Origin: Aquimarina sp. MMG016
GTDB lineage: Bacteria > Bacteroidota > Bacteroidia > Flavobacteriales > Flavobacteriaceae
Direction of reading: 5' to 3'
Assembly: GCF_018100805.1 (NCBI RefSeq)
Contig: NZ_JAGJEA010000005.1
Span: forward strand, 310,001-374,000
Length of the DNA: 64,000 bases
Under the pieces are notes generated by a model. It ran no database searches and had not been told where the DNA came from. It saw only the letters and a program-made list of their open reading frames with translations. The translations under genes were made by a program, and so were the position numbers. Positions 52,437-61,205 of the stretch are shown in pieces. Position 1 is the stretch's first letter. Each line of letters starts with the position of its first letter.

Positions 52437-54470
52437 ATGAAAAAAATAATACTATTTACCTTGCTGATATGTCTCTCGACATATGTGAATGCACAAGACG
52501 TCACGTTTACGTTTCAAAATGCCAGAAACACCAATGATGGAGTAGACGACTTTTATGAAGCAGATATTTATATAGCATCTTCAGAAGATTTTAAACTAGG
52601 ATCAGGACAAATCTATTTTACCTACAATACTGCCGCTTTTGGCGTAAATATCGATGGCAGTGGTAATTTTGATTACCTACAGCCAGATGGTTCTATCTTG
52701 GCAGAGACCTATAGTAGTTTTCCTGCTTATCAGTCTTTTATTACCAATGATAATACTAGTGCTAGAGTTTCTACATCTTTTCAACAAGGATTAAGTAGTG
52801 GTACCATTACAGCAAATAATGTAACGAGTACTCCAAAACATTTATTTAGTATTAAAATCAAATATGAAGATATCAATGAAGATCCAACAGTTGCTTTCGA
52901 AACTGGTTCTGTATTCTTAGATCAATTCTTTACAGCTTGTGGTCCTGCAACCTTTGGTTTTCCGGATTGCACAAACAATCCAGGGGTGCAACTTATCAAT
53001 GATACTTTTGATTCTTCTGGAGCAGAAATTGATATCGCACCTCCGGTAATTACTTTACTAGGTAATGCTGCTGAGACTGTTGAAGCAGGAAGCACATATA
53101 CTGATGCAGGAGCTACTGCACTAGATAATAAAGATGGAGATATTACAGCAGACATTGTTACGGTAAACCCAGTAGACACTTCTGTTACTGGAGTATATAC
53201 TGTTACCTACAATGTAAGTGATGCTGCTGGAAACGATGCTACAGAAGTAACCAGAGAAGTTACCGTTTCTGATACAACCGTTCCTGTCATTAGTTTAACA
53301 GGAGATGCAGCGGTAACTGTGGAAGCTGGTTCTACCTATTCAGATGCAGGAGCCACAGCCAGTGATTCATTAGATGGTGATATCACCGCAGACATAGTTA
53401 CGGTAAACCCAGTAGACACTTCTGTGCCTGGAGTATATACTGTTACCTATAATGTAAGTGATGCAGAAGGAAATGATGCTGTAGAAGTGACTCGAGAAGT
53501 TACTGTTGTCGATACTACTGCTCCCACAATTGTACTAAATGGTTCCGCTAACGAAACTGCTGAGGCTGGAAGTACCTATACAGATTCTGGAGCTACTGCT
53601 AGTGATATTGTAGATGGAGATCTTACAACAAGTATTATTGTAGTAAACCCAGTAGACACTTCTGTGCCTGGAGTATATACTGTTACCTATAATGTAAGTG
53701 ATGCAGAAGGAAATGATGCTGTAGAAGTGACTCGAGAAGTTACTGTTTCTGATACTACCATACCTGTAATTACATTATCAGGCGATGCAGCAGTAACTGT
53801 AGAAGCAGGAACTACCTATACCGATGCAGGTGCTACCGCTTCCGATTCTTTTGATGGTGATATCACTGCGGATATTGCTATCGTAAATCCAGTAAATACA
53901 GCTGTGCCAGGAGTGTATACAGTAACTTATAATGTAAGCGATGCAGCAGGGAATGATGCCGTAGAAGTTACCAGAGAAGTAACCGTTTCGGATACTACCA
54001 TACCAGTAATTACCTTGCTAGGAGATGATCCAATAGAGATCGCACAAGGAACCACCTATACAGATGCAGGTGCAACAGCAAGTGACTCTTTTGATGGTGA
54101 TATTACAGGAGATATTGTGGTGGTAAATCCAGTGGACACTTCTGTAGATGGAACCTATACCATAACCTATAATGTTATGGATGCAGCGGGGAATGCAGCC
54201 GTACAAATTACTAGAACGGTAACAGTGTCTCCCCTACTTGGCATAGAAGACAACGAAATTGATGGTTTAGCAATATATCCTAATCCAGTAACCGATATCC
54301 TCACTATTACATTACCAGTAGAAAATGTAATTATGTATAGTCCTACTGGTCAAAAAGTATTAGAAACCGTAGAAAACAAAGTAGATCTTTCTTCTTTTGA
54401 AACAGGCATATACTTTGTTCAAATACAAACGCCAAAGGGTACTACGGTAAAACGGATTATTAAAGATTAA
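52437..54470 (+). CDS. T9SS-sorted protein: cohesin-like domain, five DUF5011 Ig-like repeats
   Basis: 677 residues. Signal peptide ending VNAQ. The N-terminal domain (about 22-200) is a paralogue of that in the preceding gene (FYEADIYIASSEDFKLGSG, YFTYNTAAFG, HLFSIKIKYED, FFTACG...GFPDC). Five Ig-like repeats of about 78 residues follow, each with VEAGSTYTDAGATA, DGDIT and GVYTVTYNVSDAAGND; repeats 2-4 are very alike in DNA. The end is a T9SS type A sorting domain (LAIYPNPVTDILTITL, FETGIYFVQIQTPKG, KRIIKD). It reads as a surface receptor head raised on an Ig stalk. Confidence 0.85.
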   Translation: MKKIILFTLLICLSTYVNAQDVTFTFQNARNTNDGVDDFYEADIYIASSEDFKLGSGQIYFTYNTAAFGVNIDGSGNFDYLQPDGSILAETYSSFPAYQSFITNDNTSARVSTSFQQGLSSGTITANNVTSTPKHLFSIKIKYEDINEDPTVAFETGSVFLDQFFTACGPATFGFPDCTNNPGVQLINDTFDSSGAEIDIAPPVITLLGNAAETVEAGSTYTDAGATALDNKDGDITADIVTVNPVDTSVTGVYTVTYNVSDAAGNDATEVTREVTVSDTTVPVISLTGDAAVTVEAGSTYSDAGATASDSLDGDITADIVTVNPVDTSVPGVYTVTYNVSDAEGNDAVEVTREVTVVDTTAPTIVLNGSANETAEAGSTYTDSGATASDIVDGDLTTSIIVVNPVDTSVPGVYTVTYNVSDAEGNDAVEVTREVTVSDTTIPVITLSGDAAVTVEAGTTYTDAGATASDSFDGDITADIAIVNPVNTAVPGVYTVTYNVSDAAGNDAVEVTREVTVSDTTIPVITLLGDDPIEIAQGTTYTDAGATASDSFDGDITGDIVVVNPVDTSVDGTYTITYNVMDAAGNAAVQITRTVTVSPLLGIEDNEIDGLAIYPNPVTDILTITLPVENVIMYSPTGQKVLETVENKVDLSSFETGIYFVQIQTPKGTTVKRIIKD

Positions 54471-54895
54471 TGATGATGAAAGAATTTATACTAAAACATA
54501 GATTGTCAATAACATTAACATTGTTTTATGCATCTGTGTTTTATACGATTGTACGATTATCTTTTGCTTGATTAGATAATCTATATGCTGATCATGTTTC
54601 TTGTATTAAAGAGTTAAGGGGCTTTATATAAGGAAAAAATCATTAGAAAATCAGCGACGATGGCTGCCTGGAACTTGTTTTTCGGGCAGTCTTTTGTAAT
54701 GAAGAAAATTAGTCATAAAAGTTTTAAAGTTTGATACTTTCTTTGACTTTGATACTTATTCTAAAAAAAATCAATAATCTGATAGAGCAGCGCTTATAAG
54801 TTTTTTTTATGATTGCCTCATCCTGAAAAACAGTCCTCTAGAAGCAACCTATTTCCAGTTTTTGCATCCATAAGATAACCACACAACTAAAACAT
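54470..54895 (+). other. gap without a clear gene
   Basis: 424 bases. A 33-codon frame at 54470-54571 (MMMKEFILKHRLSITLTLFY...) overlaps the upstream stop codon but has no other support. A weak hairpin CTGCC/GGCAG near 54664-54690 followed by TTTT may end the upstream transcript. Nothing else recognised. Confidence 0.4.
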
Positions 54896-55369
54896 ATGAA
54901 GCAAATATTTTTTCTACTATCCCTATTTTTTATGGTTTCCTGCAGTAATGATGATACTGACCCTTGCTCTGTAGGCGTATTAGATACATCTACCGATATA
55001 GGTTTACAAAATTTATTCATAGAGTTAGTTGACACTGAAGGAAACAATCTTATCGAAAACGGTACATATAGTGCAAATGACATCTCTATAAGTTATAATA
55101 ATTCTATAATTACAGGTGTTGTTTTCCAACAAGTTCAATCTATTCAGTATTTTATTATCATGAACATTTTTGGACAGGAAGGAGATAATATTTTTTTAAT
55201 TAACTTAAATGATACTGAAACCGATACTCTAATATTAAACCTCAGCATTGAACCAGGTGACCTTTGTTTACCTGATTTCAGAAAACTAAATGCAGTAACT
55301 TATAATGAAATCGAGCAAAATATTGAAGATTTTGAAGGTGAAAACAAAATTACCGTGATAAAACCATAA
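54896..55369 (+). CDS. hypothetical lipoprotein
   Basis: 157 residues. Signal peptide with lipobox MVSCSNDD (Cys16) and acidic residues directly after the Cys, which in Bacteroidota favours outer-membrane or surface placement. The body is beta-strand-rich with no recognised family; three further cysteines (DPCSVG, DLCLP region). Convergent with the cytochrome c peroxidase gene across two hairpins. No link to neighbours can be shown. Confidence 0.6.
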   Translation: MKQIFFLLSLFFMVSCSNDDTDPCSVGVLDTSTDIGLQNLFIELVDTEGNNLIENGTYSANDISISYNNSIITGVVFQQVQSIQYFIIMNIFGQEGDNIFLINLNDTETDTLILNLSIEPGDLCLPDFRKLNAVTYNEIEQNIEDFEGENKITVIKP

Positions 55370-55411
55370 CATAGTTTTAGATCAATCCGTTATATATTAA
55401 AAAACAAAAAA

Positions 55412-55471
55412 CCGTCCTATTATAGAACGGCTCCTTAATCCTGGTTAATATTCCCCCTTGCGATATTAACC
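55412..55471. terminator. tandem hairpins between convergent genes
   Basis: CCGT-CCTA...-ACGG stem at 55412-55430, followed on the minus strand by TTTTTTGTTTTTT, so a good terminator for the peroxidase transcript. A second stem GGTTAATAT/ATATTAACC (55443-55471) lies between it and the peroxidase stop codon. Confidence 0.75.
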
Positions 55472-55485
55472 AAATATATTATGAT

Positions 55486-56676
55486 TTAATTTATAAAAGG
55501 ATTACTCCATTTTTCATCAGTATATATGTTGGTTCCTGACAATGTCTTTAAAAAAGCTTCTAAAGCAGCTATCTCATCATTAGTAAGATTTAGGTTTTGA
55601 CCATTTCCTCCCGGACCACCAAGCAAACGATTATCCAGACTTGGGTTTCCAGTAGGGTCAATATTATCATAATGATTAATCACTTCTGCAATAGATCCCA
55701 TACTAGCATCGTGCATTAACGCTCCGTTAAGTACACCTGCATTATTTACAATATCTCTTAGAGAAGGAGATCTCGTAACATCAAAATCAGAAGCTCCTGC
55801 ATCTCCAAAAACTCCAGTAACTCCATTATTGAGGCTTTGAGGGTCTATGGAAAAATCAGGTGCTCTATGACAGGTAATACAACCCGCTCCATTTTGATTA
55901 GGAGGATTTACAAAAATTCTCTTTCCTAAGTTTTCCTGTGCAGTAAAATTTGGAAAATCCTGATTGTCATTTGGTATAACTGCCCTTCCGGCATCATATT
56001 TGGCATCAAAAGATTGAATACTACGTATAAATTGTGCTAAACACTCTTGTAATCTTTCCTCAGTAATCGTTGTATTTCCATAAGCAAACTGAAAGAGATC
56101 GTCATAATATTCAATCTCGCTCAATTTAGTAAGTAAATCGGCCAACCCTGAATCTCCATCCTGTCCGCTAAAGCCCATTTCGGCATGATCCTGTATTGGT
56201 TGAGTTGTTTGTGCTTCTAATGTATTTGCTCGCTCATCCCAGAAGAATCGGGTTTCATCAGAAAATCTCGCATTGACCAATCTCATACTATGTCTCCCTG
56301 TCACCCCATTAACTCCAGTACTTACATCATCATTATCTCCAAAAGCAAAGGCTTGTTTATGGCAACTCGAACAAGAAATAGTGTTATTAGTAGATAGATT
56401 TTTATCATAAAACAAAACTCTTCCTAATGTAGCTTTAGCATCTGTAATAGCATTACCGTCGGTATTATCTCTGGTAATATATGTCGGAATCGTTTGATTG
56501 GCATAATTAGCTAAATTGTTTAAATCTAAATTCTGACCAAAAGTTTCCTGAAATACTGAAGAGGTAATAATTGGATCCTCTTCTTCAGTCACAATTGGAA
56601 TATATTCATTTTCTTCATTAGAACATCCCACAATAATTAATGCGATGAACGCCATCCATAGATTTCTTACTTTCAT
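55486..56676 (-). CDS. di-haem cytochrome c peroxidase (MauG/CcpA family), lipoprotein
   Basis: 396 residues. Lipobox IALIIVGC (Cys18). Two haem c sites: SCSSCHKQ (about 102-106) and GAGCITCHRAP (about 266-270), with the family landmarks LGRVLFYDKNLS and FFWDERANTLEAQTTQPI between and LMHDASMGSIAEVINHY and LTNDEIAALEAFLKTLSG near the end. Reduces hydrogen peroxide with electrons from cytochromes, or acts as a MauG-like oxidase. Downstream of the TonB receptor on the same strand but separated by 170 bases that hold its own direct-repeat promoter. Confidence 0.92.
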   Translation of the reverse strand: MKVRNLWMAFIALIIVGCSNEENEYIPIVTEEEDPIITSSVFQETFGQNLDLNNLANYANQTIPTYITRDNTDGNAITDAKATLGRVLFYDKNLSTNNTISCSSCHKQAFAFGDNDDVSTGVNGVTGRHSMRLVNARFSDETRFFWDERANTLEAQTTQPIQDHAEMGFSGQDGDSGLADLLTKLSEIEYYDDLFQFAYGNTTITEERLQECLAQFIRSIQSFDAKYDAGRAVIPNDNQDFPNFTAQENLGKRIFVNPPNQNGAGCITCHRAPDFSIDPQSLNNGVTGVFGDAGASDFDVTRSPSLRDIVNNAGVLNGALMHDASMGSIAEVINHYDNIDPTGNPSLDNRLLGGPGGNGQNLNLTNDEIAALEAFLKTLSGTNIYTDEKWSNPFIN

Positions 56677-56702
56677 ATTTTGGGTTTAATAGATTTGGAA
56701 AT

Positions 56703-56760
56703 CAAATATATCACAGGATACGATTTATACCTAATATACAAGGGGTACAATTAGGGGTAC
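56703..56760 (-). promoter_or_regulatory. direct-repeat promoter element, cytochrome c peroxidase gene
   Basis: On the minus strand, GTACCCC at 56760-56754 and 56748-56742 (period 12), 31 bases, then the perfect -7 element TATATTTG (56710-56703), 26 bases before the ATG. Same architecture as at the LRR genes. Confidence 0.75.
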
Positions 56761-56846
56761 AACATACAATTCCCTAACTGTAAAGACTTTATCAAACTAT
56801 TTATTATATATCTTCAATTTAAAACTTAGTATACACCATACTTTTT

Positions 56847-59066
56847 TTAATCCGAATGGTGCTCTAATTCATTGCCAAAAGGTTTTAAAATAATCCCTAC
56901 ACTAAAAATAAATCCATCAGTGGGTGCATAGATTTCCGGAAACGTCGGATTATCGTGAGGTGGTAATACCAAAGGTGAGAATCTGCTCTGTCGTCGATCC
57001 GTAAAGTTTTCAAAATTCACAAAAGTGCTCCCCCAGGTAAAGTTGCGCATGGCTAATAACCCCATAGTTATAAAATCTGTCGTTTCTGTACCATTAGAAA
57101 GGAATTGCTTACCCGTATAATAGGTTTCAAAACCAATACGCCATTTTGGAGATTCGTACATAATAACGCTACCTGCATTATGTCTGGCCGTTAGAGGTTT
57201 CTGAGGGTTCCCCGGTAAGTAATTTAATCTAGTATCTATAAAAGCATAGTTTAAAAACCATCTGAAGTCCTTATAACTGAATTTAATATTAGTCTCCGCA
57301 CCTTTGCTTAAAATAACGTCCTCTGCATTTTCGAATTGAAAGAAACCGTTATTCGTACTGTTTAATAACAATCCATTTTCTATAGCGGTTACATAGAATA
57401 ACTGATTTATAGAAAAGCCAATCTCATCAGTTAACCCAGCTTGATAATTAAAATCCAGGTTTACACCATAGGAATGTTCTGCTTTGAGCACATCTTTGTT
57501 AATAGGGAGTACATTTTCAAAATTTACAAATTCTGCCTCCTCAGTAAAAATGTCCGGCACTTTATATCCTAAACCACCTCCTATTCTACTAGAAAATGAG
57601 GTTCCTGCCTTAAACAATAATGAAACTTTGGGTAAAACAAAAAATCCCCAATCTTTTGCATAATCTGTTCTTAATCCTGTTTCCAGAATCCACTGATCAG
57701 AGAAATCATAAGTATTATTAGCAAATAACCCAAAGGTCACATCGCTTTGATTTCTTTCTATAGTCTGTGAATCTTCATCAAAATCAGTAGAATATAAATT
57801 CGCTCCTAATACCCAATCTGCTTTTATTCCTTGTTTGTGATATGTAGCCTCAGTAAAAGTATTCCATTGCTTTCCTTTAAATGTGATATCAGGAATTACT
57901 AAATCCCGATCAAAAAAAGCAATACTATTTTTCACCTTTATTGAACTTAGTGAATCTAGCTGTGTTTCATAAACCGCTTGACTACTAATCCGCTTTGAAA
58001 GGTTTTCTTCAGTATATTGATGGATTCCATCTCGCCCTTCTTCAATTTTAACGATATCACCACCTTTTCTATCATCATATGTACCGTTAAGACCAAACCA
58101 TATTTTAGTTCTTTCAGAGGGATAATAAAATAGTTTAGGATTAAGTACTATCGAATAAGTTTGTGGTAAATTACTAAAACCATCGTCTTCGGGATCATAT
58201 GCTTTCTGATAATTTCCTGAACCAAAAATTGTTGTTCCCCATTTGTTGTTGCGCTTACCATAAAATACATTTGCTGTACTACCTAATGCCTGTGTTTGCG
58301 TCACCATGATATCTAATTGAGGTTCTATTTCAGGTGTTTTAGAAACCATATTTACCAAACCTGCAATAGCTCCACCTCCATATAACGTAGAAGAACTCCC
58401 TTTGATAATTTCGAATTGTTTTAAGTCAACCGGTGGGATTTGCATAATGCTCAATCCACTGGAAAAACCACCGTATAACGGGAATCCATCTCTTAGTAAT
58501 TGTGTGTATCTTCCGTCTAATCCCTGTATCCTGATATTAGCATTACCACTGCTCAAAGAAGTTTGCTGCATTTGTATACCTGTACTTTCACGAAGTACCA
58601 TTGAAATATTGGTAGCGTTCATTGCTACTTTTTCTCCTAATTCTTCTCCGCCAATAAATTCTATACGCGTAGGTATTCTTTTAATAGTTCTTGTACTTCG
58701 TGTGGATTGTAACACTACCTCATCCAAGGCATTTGCACTTTCTTTAAGATAAAAAATAAAAGGTTCTTGATTACTAGGTATTTGTATAATGGCTTCTATA
58801 GATTCAAAACCAATAAACGAAACCTCTATCTCATATGTACCATAAGGTATATTACTGATAGTCGCTATTCCATCAAAAGCTGTGATCCCACCTTTTTCTA
58901 ATGTTTTGATCAAAACTGATGCACCTAATAATGGTTCTTTTTCCTTCTCTGTCAGAACTTTTATTTTTACCGTGCTTGATTGCACATCGTCTTGCGCTGA
59001 AATCTGAAAGGTTGCAAAAACGCAAACCAATATAGTGAGCCAAAGGCTCATAATTCTTGTATACAT
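56847..59066 (-). CDS. TonB-dependent outer-membrane receptor
   Basis: 739 residues. Signal peptide ending FQISAQ, a carboxypeptidase-regulatory-like beta domain (about 30-110: GASVLIKTLEKGGITAFDGI, GTYEIEVSFIGFESIE), plug (about 120-245: RIPTRIEFIGGEEL, NIRIQGLDGRYTQLLRDG, IIKGSSSTLYGGGAIAGLVN) and a 22-strand-type barrel with the end GFIFSVGIILKPFG. Not SusC-type: it is too short and no SusD is nearby. The upstream DUF6660 gene suggests transport of a metal complex (inference). Confidence 0.92.
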   Translation of the reverse strand: MYTRIMSLWLTILVCVFATFQISAQDDVQSSTVKIKVLTEKEKEPLLGASVLIKTLEKGGITAFDGIATISNIPYGTYEIEVSFIGFESIEAIIQIPSNQEPFIFYLKESANALDEVVLQSTRSTRTIKRIPTRIEFIGGEELGEKVAMNATNISMVLRESTGIQMQQTSLSSGNANIRIQGLDGRYTQLLRDGFPLYGGFSSGLSIMQIPPVDLKQFEIIKGSSSTLYGGGAIAGLVNMVSKTPEIEPQLDIMVTQTQALGSTANVFYGKRNNKWGTTIFGSGNYQKAYDPEDDGFSNLPQTYSIVLNPKLFYYPSERTKIWFGLNGTYDDRKGGDIVKIEEGRDGIHQYTEENLSKRISSQAVYETQLDSLSSIKVKNSIAFFDRDLVIPDITFKGKQWNTFTEATYHKQGIKADWVLGANLYSTDFDEDSQTIERNQSDVTFGLFANNTYDFSDQWILETGLRTDYAKDWGFFVLPKVSLLFKAGTSFSSRIGGGLGYKVPDIFTEEAEFVNFENVLPINKDVLKAEHSYGVNLDFNYQAGLTDEIGFSINQLFYVTAIENGLLLNSTNNGFFQFENAEDVILSKGAETNIKFSYKDFRWFLNYAFIDTRLNYLPGNPQKPLTARHNAGSVIMYESPKWRIGFETYYTGKQFLSNGTETTDFITMGLLAMRNFTWGSTFVNFENFTDRRQSRFSPLVLPPHDNPTFPEIYAPTDGFIFSVGIILKPFGNELEHHSD

Positions 59067-59124
59067 TAAAATATATTATTGATTAAATAAAAAATTGATT
59101 GAGGCTATATTGCCTCCGAACATA

Positions 59125-59448
59125 TTAAGTAATCAATTGAGGAGGTTGAAGAATGGTGAGCGTTACATCTTTTATAAAACCCTCATTATGAGAAAAAATC
59201 TCAGCCGGGATTTCTAAGATTGGAAGTGTCGACTGATACAAATCAAAATTAATCACATGTATATGGCAGCAGTAACAATAACAAAAGGATGAGCATATAT
59301 CTGTTTCGCTATCGCTATGTTTATGATCTGTATCCATATCCTGAGAAAGTTCTATATGAACATCATCTACATCTGTGCAATTATCCTCACAAAACACAAA
59401 GTTGAGCCCTAGAAGGTAAATTGATAATATGACAGTAAAAACTTTCAT
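59125..59448 (-). CDS. DUF6660-like small secreted protein
   Basis: 107 residues from the ATG at 59448; an upstream in-frame Met at 59544 adds 32 residues that cover promoter and hairpin DNA, and the signal peptide MKVFTVILSIYLLGLNFVFC starts only here. After it come DNCTDVDD and the Cys/His-rich CSSFCYCYCCHIHV, the family's hallmark. Such proteins are often found just upstream of TonB receptors and metal efflux genes in Flavobacteriia, so metal binding is likely. 58 bases before the receptor gene; probably one operon. Confidence 0.75.
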   Translation of the reverse strand: MKVFTVILSIYLLGLNFVFCEDNCTDVDDVHIELSQDMDTDHKHSDSETDICSSFCYCYCCHIHVINFDLYQSTLPILEIPAEIFSHNEGFIKDVTLTILQPPQLIT

Positions 59449-59520
59449 ATCACAAAGATAAAAGAAAAAGATAGCTAATGGTATTACAAAATGATATAAA
59501 GATTTTTCTATATAAATTAA

Positions 59521-59552
59521 ATAGCGACTTAAATTAAAATTCAAGTCGCTAT
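59521..59552 (-). terminator. hairpin terminator of the DJ-1/PfpI gene
   Basis: Stem AGCGACTT...AAGTCGCT (13 pairs with one mismatch) downstream of the stop codon at 59585 on the minus strand, followed by a T-rich stretch. Confidence 0.7.
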
Positions 59553-59584
59553 CACTTAGTTGAGTTGATGTATGTAAGAAAATA

Positions 59585-60268
59585 CTATTGCAGCCTTTTT
59601 AATAATAATTCAGCAACTAATTCTGAAGAAGCTGGATTTTGCCCTGTAATCAATAAACCATCCTCTAATGCATATGGAGCCCAGTCATCACTTTTAGAAT
59701 AAATCCCTCCATTCTCTTTTAGCATATCCTCTACGAGAAAAGGAACGATAGATGTCAACTGTACCGCATCTTCTTCGGTATTAGCAAATCCGGTAACCTT
59801 TTTTCCTTTAACTAAAGGTGTGCCATCACCACTTTTAGCATTTTTAAATACAGCCGGAGCATGACAAACCGCACTAACAGGTTTATTGTTACTATAAAAA
59901 TCTTCGATTAGCGAAATTGAGTTTTTATCCTCTGCCAGATCCCATAATGGCCCATGCCCTCCAGGATAAAATACAGCATCATAGTCAGATTGGTTTACCG
60001 TCTCTAACACCAATGTTTTTGATAAACTTTCTTGAGTCTCTTTGTCACCATTAAATCTTATCGTAGCAGGTGTTTCAAAATCTGAAGTAGCACTAGTAGG
60101 ATCCATAGGTGGTTGTCCTCCTTTTGGCGAAGCAATAGTGATATCAACTCCATTATCCTTCAATACATAATAAGGAGCAGCAAATTCTTCAATCCAAAAC
60201 CCTGTTTTGTGTCCGGTATCTCCTAAATCTTCATGACTTGTCAATACAAATAATACTTTTTTCATCAT
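59585..60268 (-). CDS. DJ-1/PfpI family protein (Hsp31-like glyoxalase/chaperone type)
   Basis: 227 residues. Nucleophile Cys135 in VSAVCHAPAVF, the acidic partner Glu in TGFWIEEFAAPY (about 27-28), and ASPKGGQPPMDPTS plus FYPGGHGPLWDL, the pattern of the class 1 glutamine-amidotransferase-like branch with glyoxalase III or deglycase activity. Cytosolic. Encoded 107 bases after a Crp/Fnr regulator on the same strand, so regulation by it is likely. Confidence 0.9.
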   Translation of the reverse strand: MMKKVLFVLTSHEDLGDTGHKTGFWIEEFAAPYYVLKDNGVDITIASPKGGQPPMDPTSATSDFETPATIRFNGDKETQESLSKTLVLETVNQSDYDAVFYPGGHGPLWDLAEDKNSISLIEDFYSNNKPVSAVCHAPAVFKNAKSGDGTPLVKGKKVTGFANTEEDAVQLTSIVPFLVEDMLKENGGIYSKSDDWAPYALEDGLLITGQNPASSELVAELLLKRLQ

Positions 60269-60375
60269 TATATGTTTTATGAGTTATTTTTTTGTGTAGT
60301 AGTTCTGGTTGCTAAGTTGTATAACTACAAAATTACACTAATGATTTCTGAAAAAAATTGATGTATGATAAGAAA

Positions 60376-60960
60376 CTATTCTTGAGCAATTTCTTTTCTA
60401 ATTCTACTCAAACTTTCTGTAGTAATCCCTAGATAAGAAGCTATATGATAGTTTTTTACGTTCCTTTCAATGTTGGGATAACTATGTATAAAAGAAAGGT
60501 ATCTTTCTTTTGCAGATTGTGCTAAATTAGCAAGAATTCTTTTTTGAAAACTAGCAAAAGCTTTTTCCATTTTCTTTCTAAAGAATGTTTCTAATTGTGG
60601 GACTTTATCATATAAATTTTCCATATCTTTTTTAGATATTCTATATAATATAGCATCCTGAATACACTCGATAGTCATAATAGCTTTACTATTTGTAAAA
60701 AAAGCAGTGTAATCACTAATCCACCAGTCTTTTATGGCAAACTGTATGGTATGCTCTTTAGCTGAACTATCAAGAAAATAGGCTCTTAAACACCCTTCAT
60801 AAACAAAATATTGATCCATAACGATGTCATCAGACTTTAAAATGGTAGTCCCTTTATTTAGGCTAAGTTTTTCGAATGTGTTTTCTATAAGATTTATTTC
60901 TTCTAAAGAAAAAGAAGTGTCTTTAAATATTTCCGGTATGATTGAGTTATAGGTGTTCAT
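60376..60960 (-). CDS. Crp/Fnr family transcription regulator
   Basis: 194 residues. Cyclic-nucleotide-binding-like beta barrel (LNKGTTILKSDDIVMDQYFV, YEGCLRAYFLD) and a C-terminal winged helix (YHIASYLGITTESLSRIRKEI). No Cys cluster for an iron-sulfur centre and no clear cAMP-binding arginine, as in the many small flavobacterial members. Likely controls the DJ-1 gene that follows. Confidence 0.88.
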   Translation of the reverse strand: MNTYNSIIPEIFKDTSFSLEEINLIENTFEKLSLNKGTTILKSDDIVMDQYFVYEGCLRAYFLDSSAKEHTIQFAIKDWWISDYTAFFTNSKAIMTIECIQDAILYRISKKDMENLYDKVPQLETFFRKKMEKAFASFQKRILANLAQSAKERYLSFIHSYPNIERNVKNYHIASYLGITTESLSRIRKEIAQE

Positions 60961-61205
60961 CTAAAAACAGTAGAGAGAAAATTTATTACAACGTAGTAAT
61001 ATATTATTCATTATACTACCGATGAAAATTATATTAAGTATTTAAATCAATAATTGTAAAATCCAAAAATAACGGAAAATCTCTCATTATTGGTTTGAAA
61101 ACAGAAGTTTAGAAATAATTACACATTCCTTCCTAACCAAGCTGACAAATATCATAGTTGCTCTACCCTATCTGGTCTATTTTTAGGATATAAAAATGAG
61201 TGACC

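Noticed and set aside
31433-54470. Prophage or integrative element covering the LRR region
   Set aside because: No integrase, transposase, phage genes or att-like repeats; the neighbouring tRNA-Leu is intact and no tRNA fragment is seen at the far end.
54470-54571. 33-codon ORF overlapping the stop of the DUF5011 protein
   Set aside because: Very short, no conserved motif, no promoter; chance frame more likely.
56847-59066. SusC-like polysaccharide receptor
   Set aside because: Too short, no SusD partner and no glycoside hydrolases; upstream gene is of the metal-associated DUF6660 type.
59449-59544. 32-residue extension of the DUF6660-like protein
   Set aside because: Family members begin at MKVFTVILSIYLLGL; the extension overlaps intergenic hairpin DNA.
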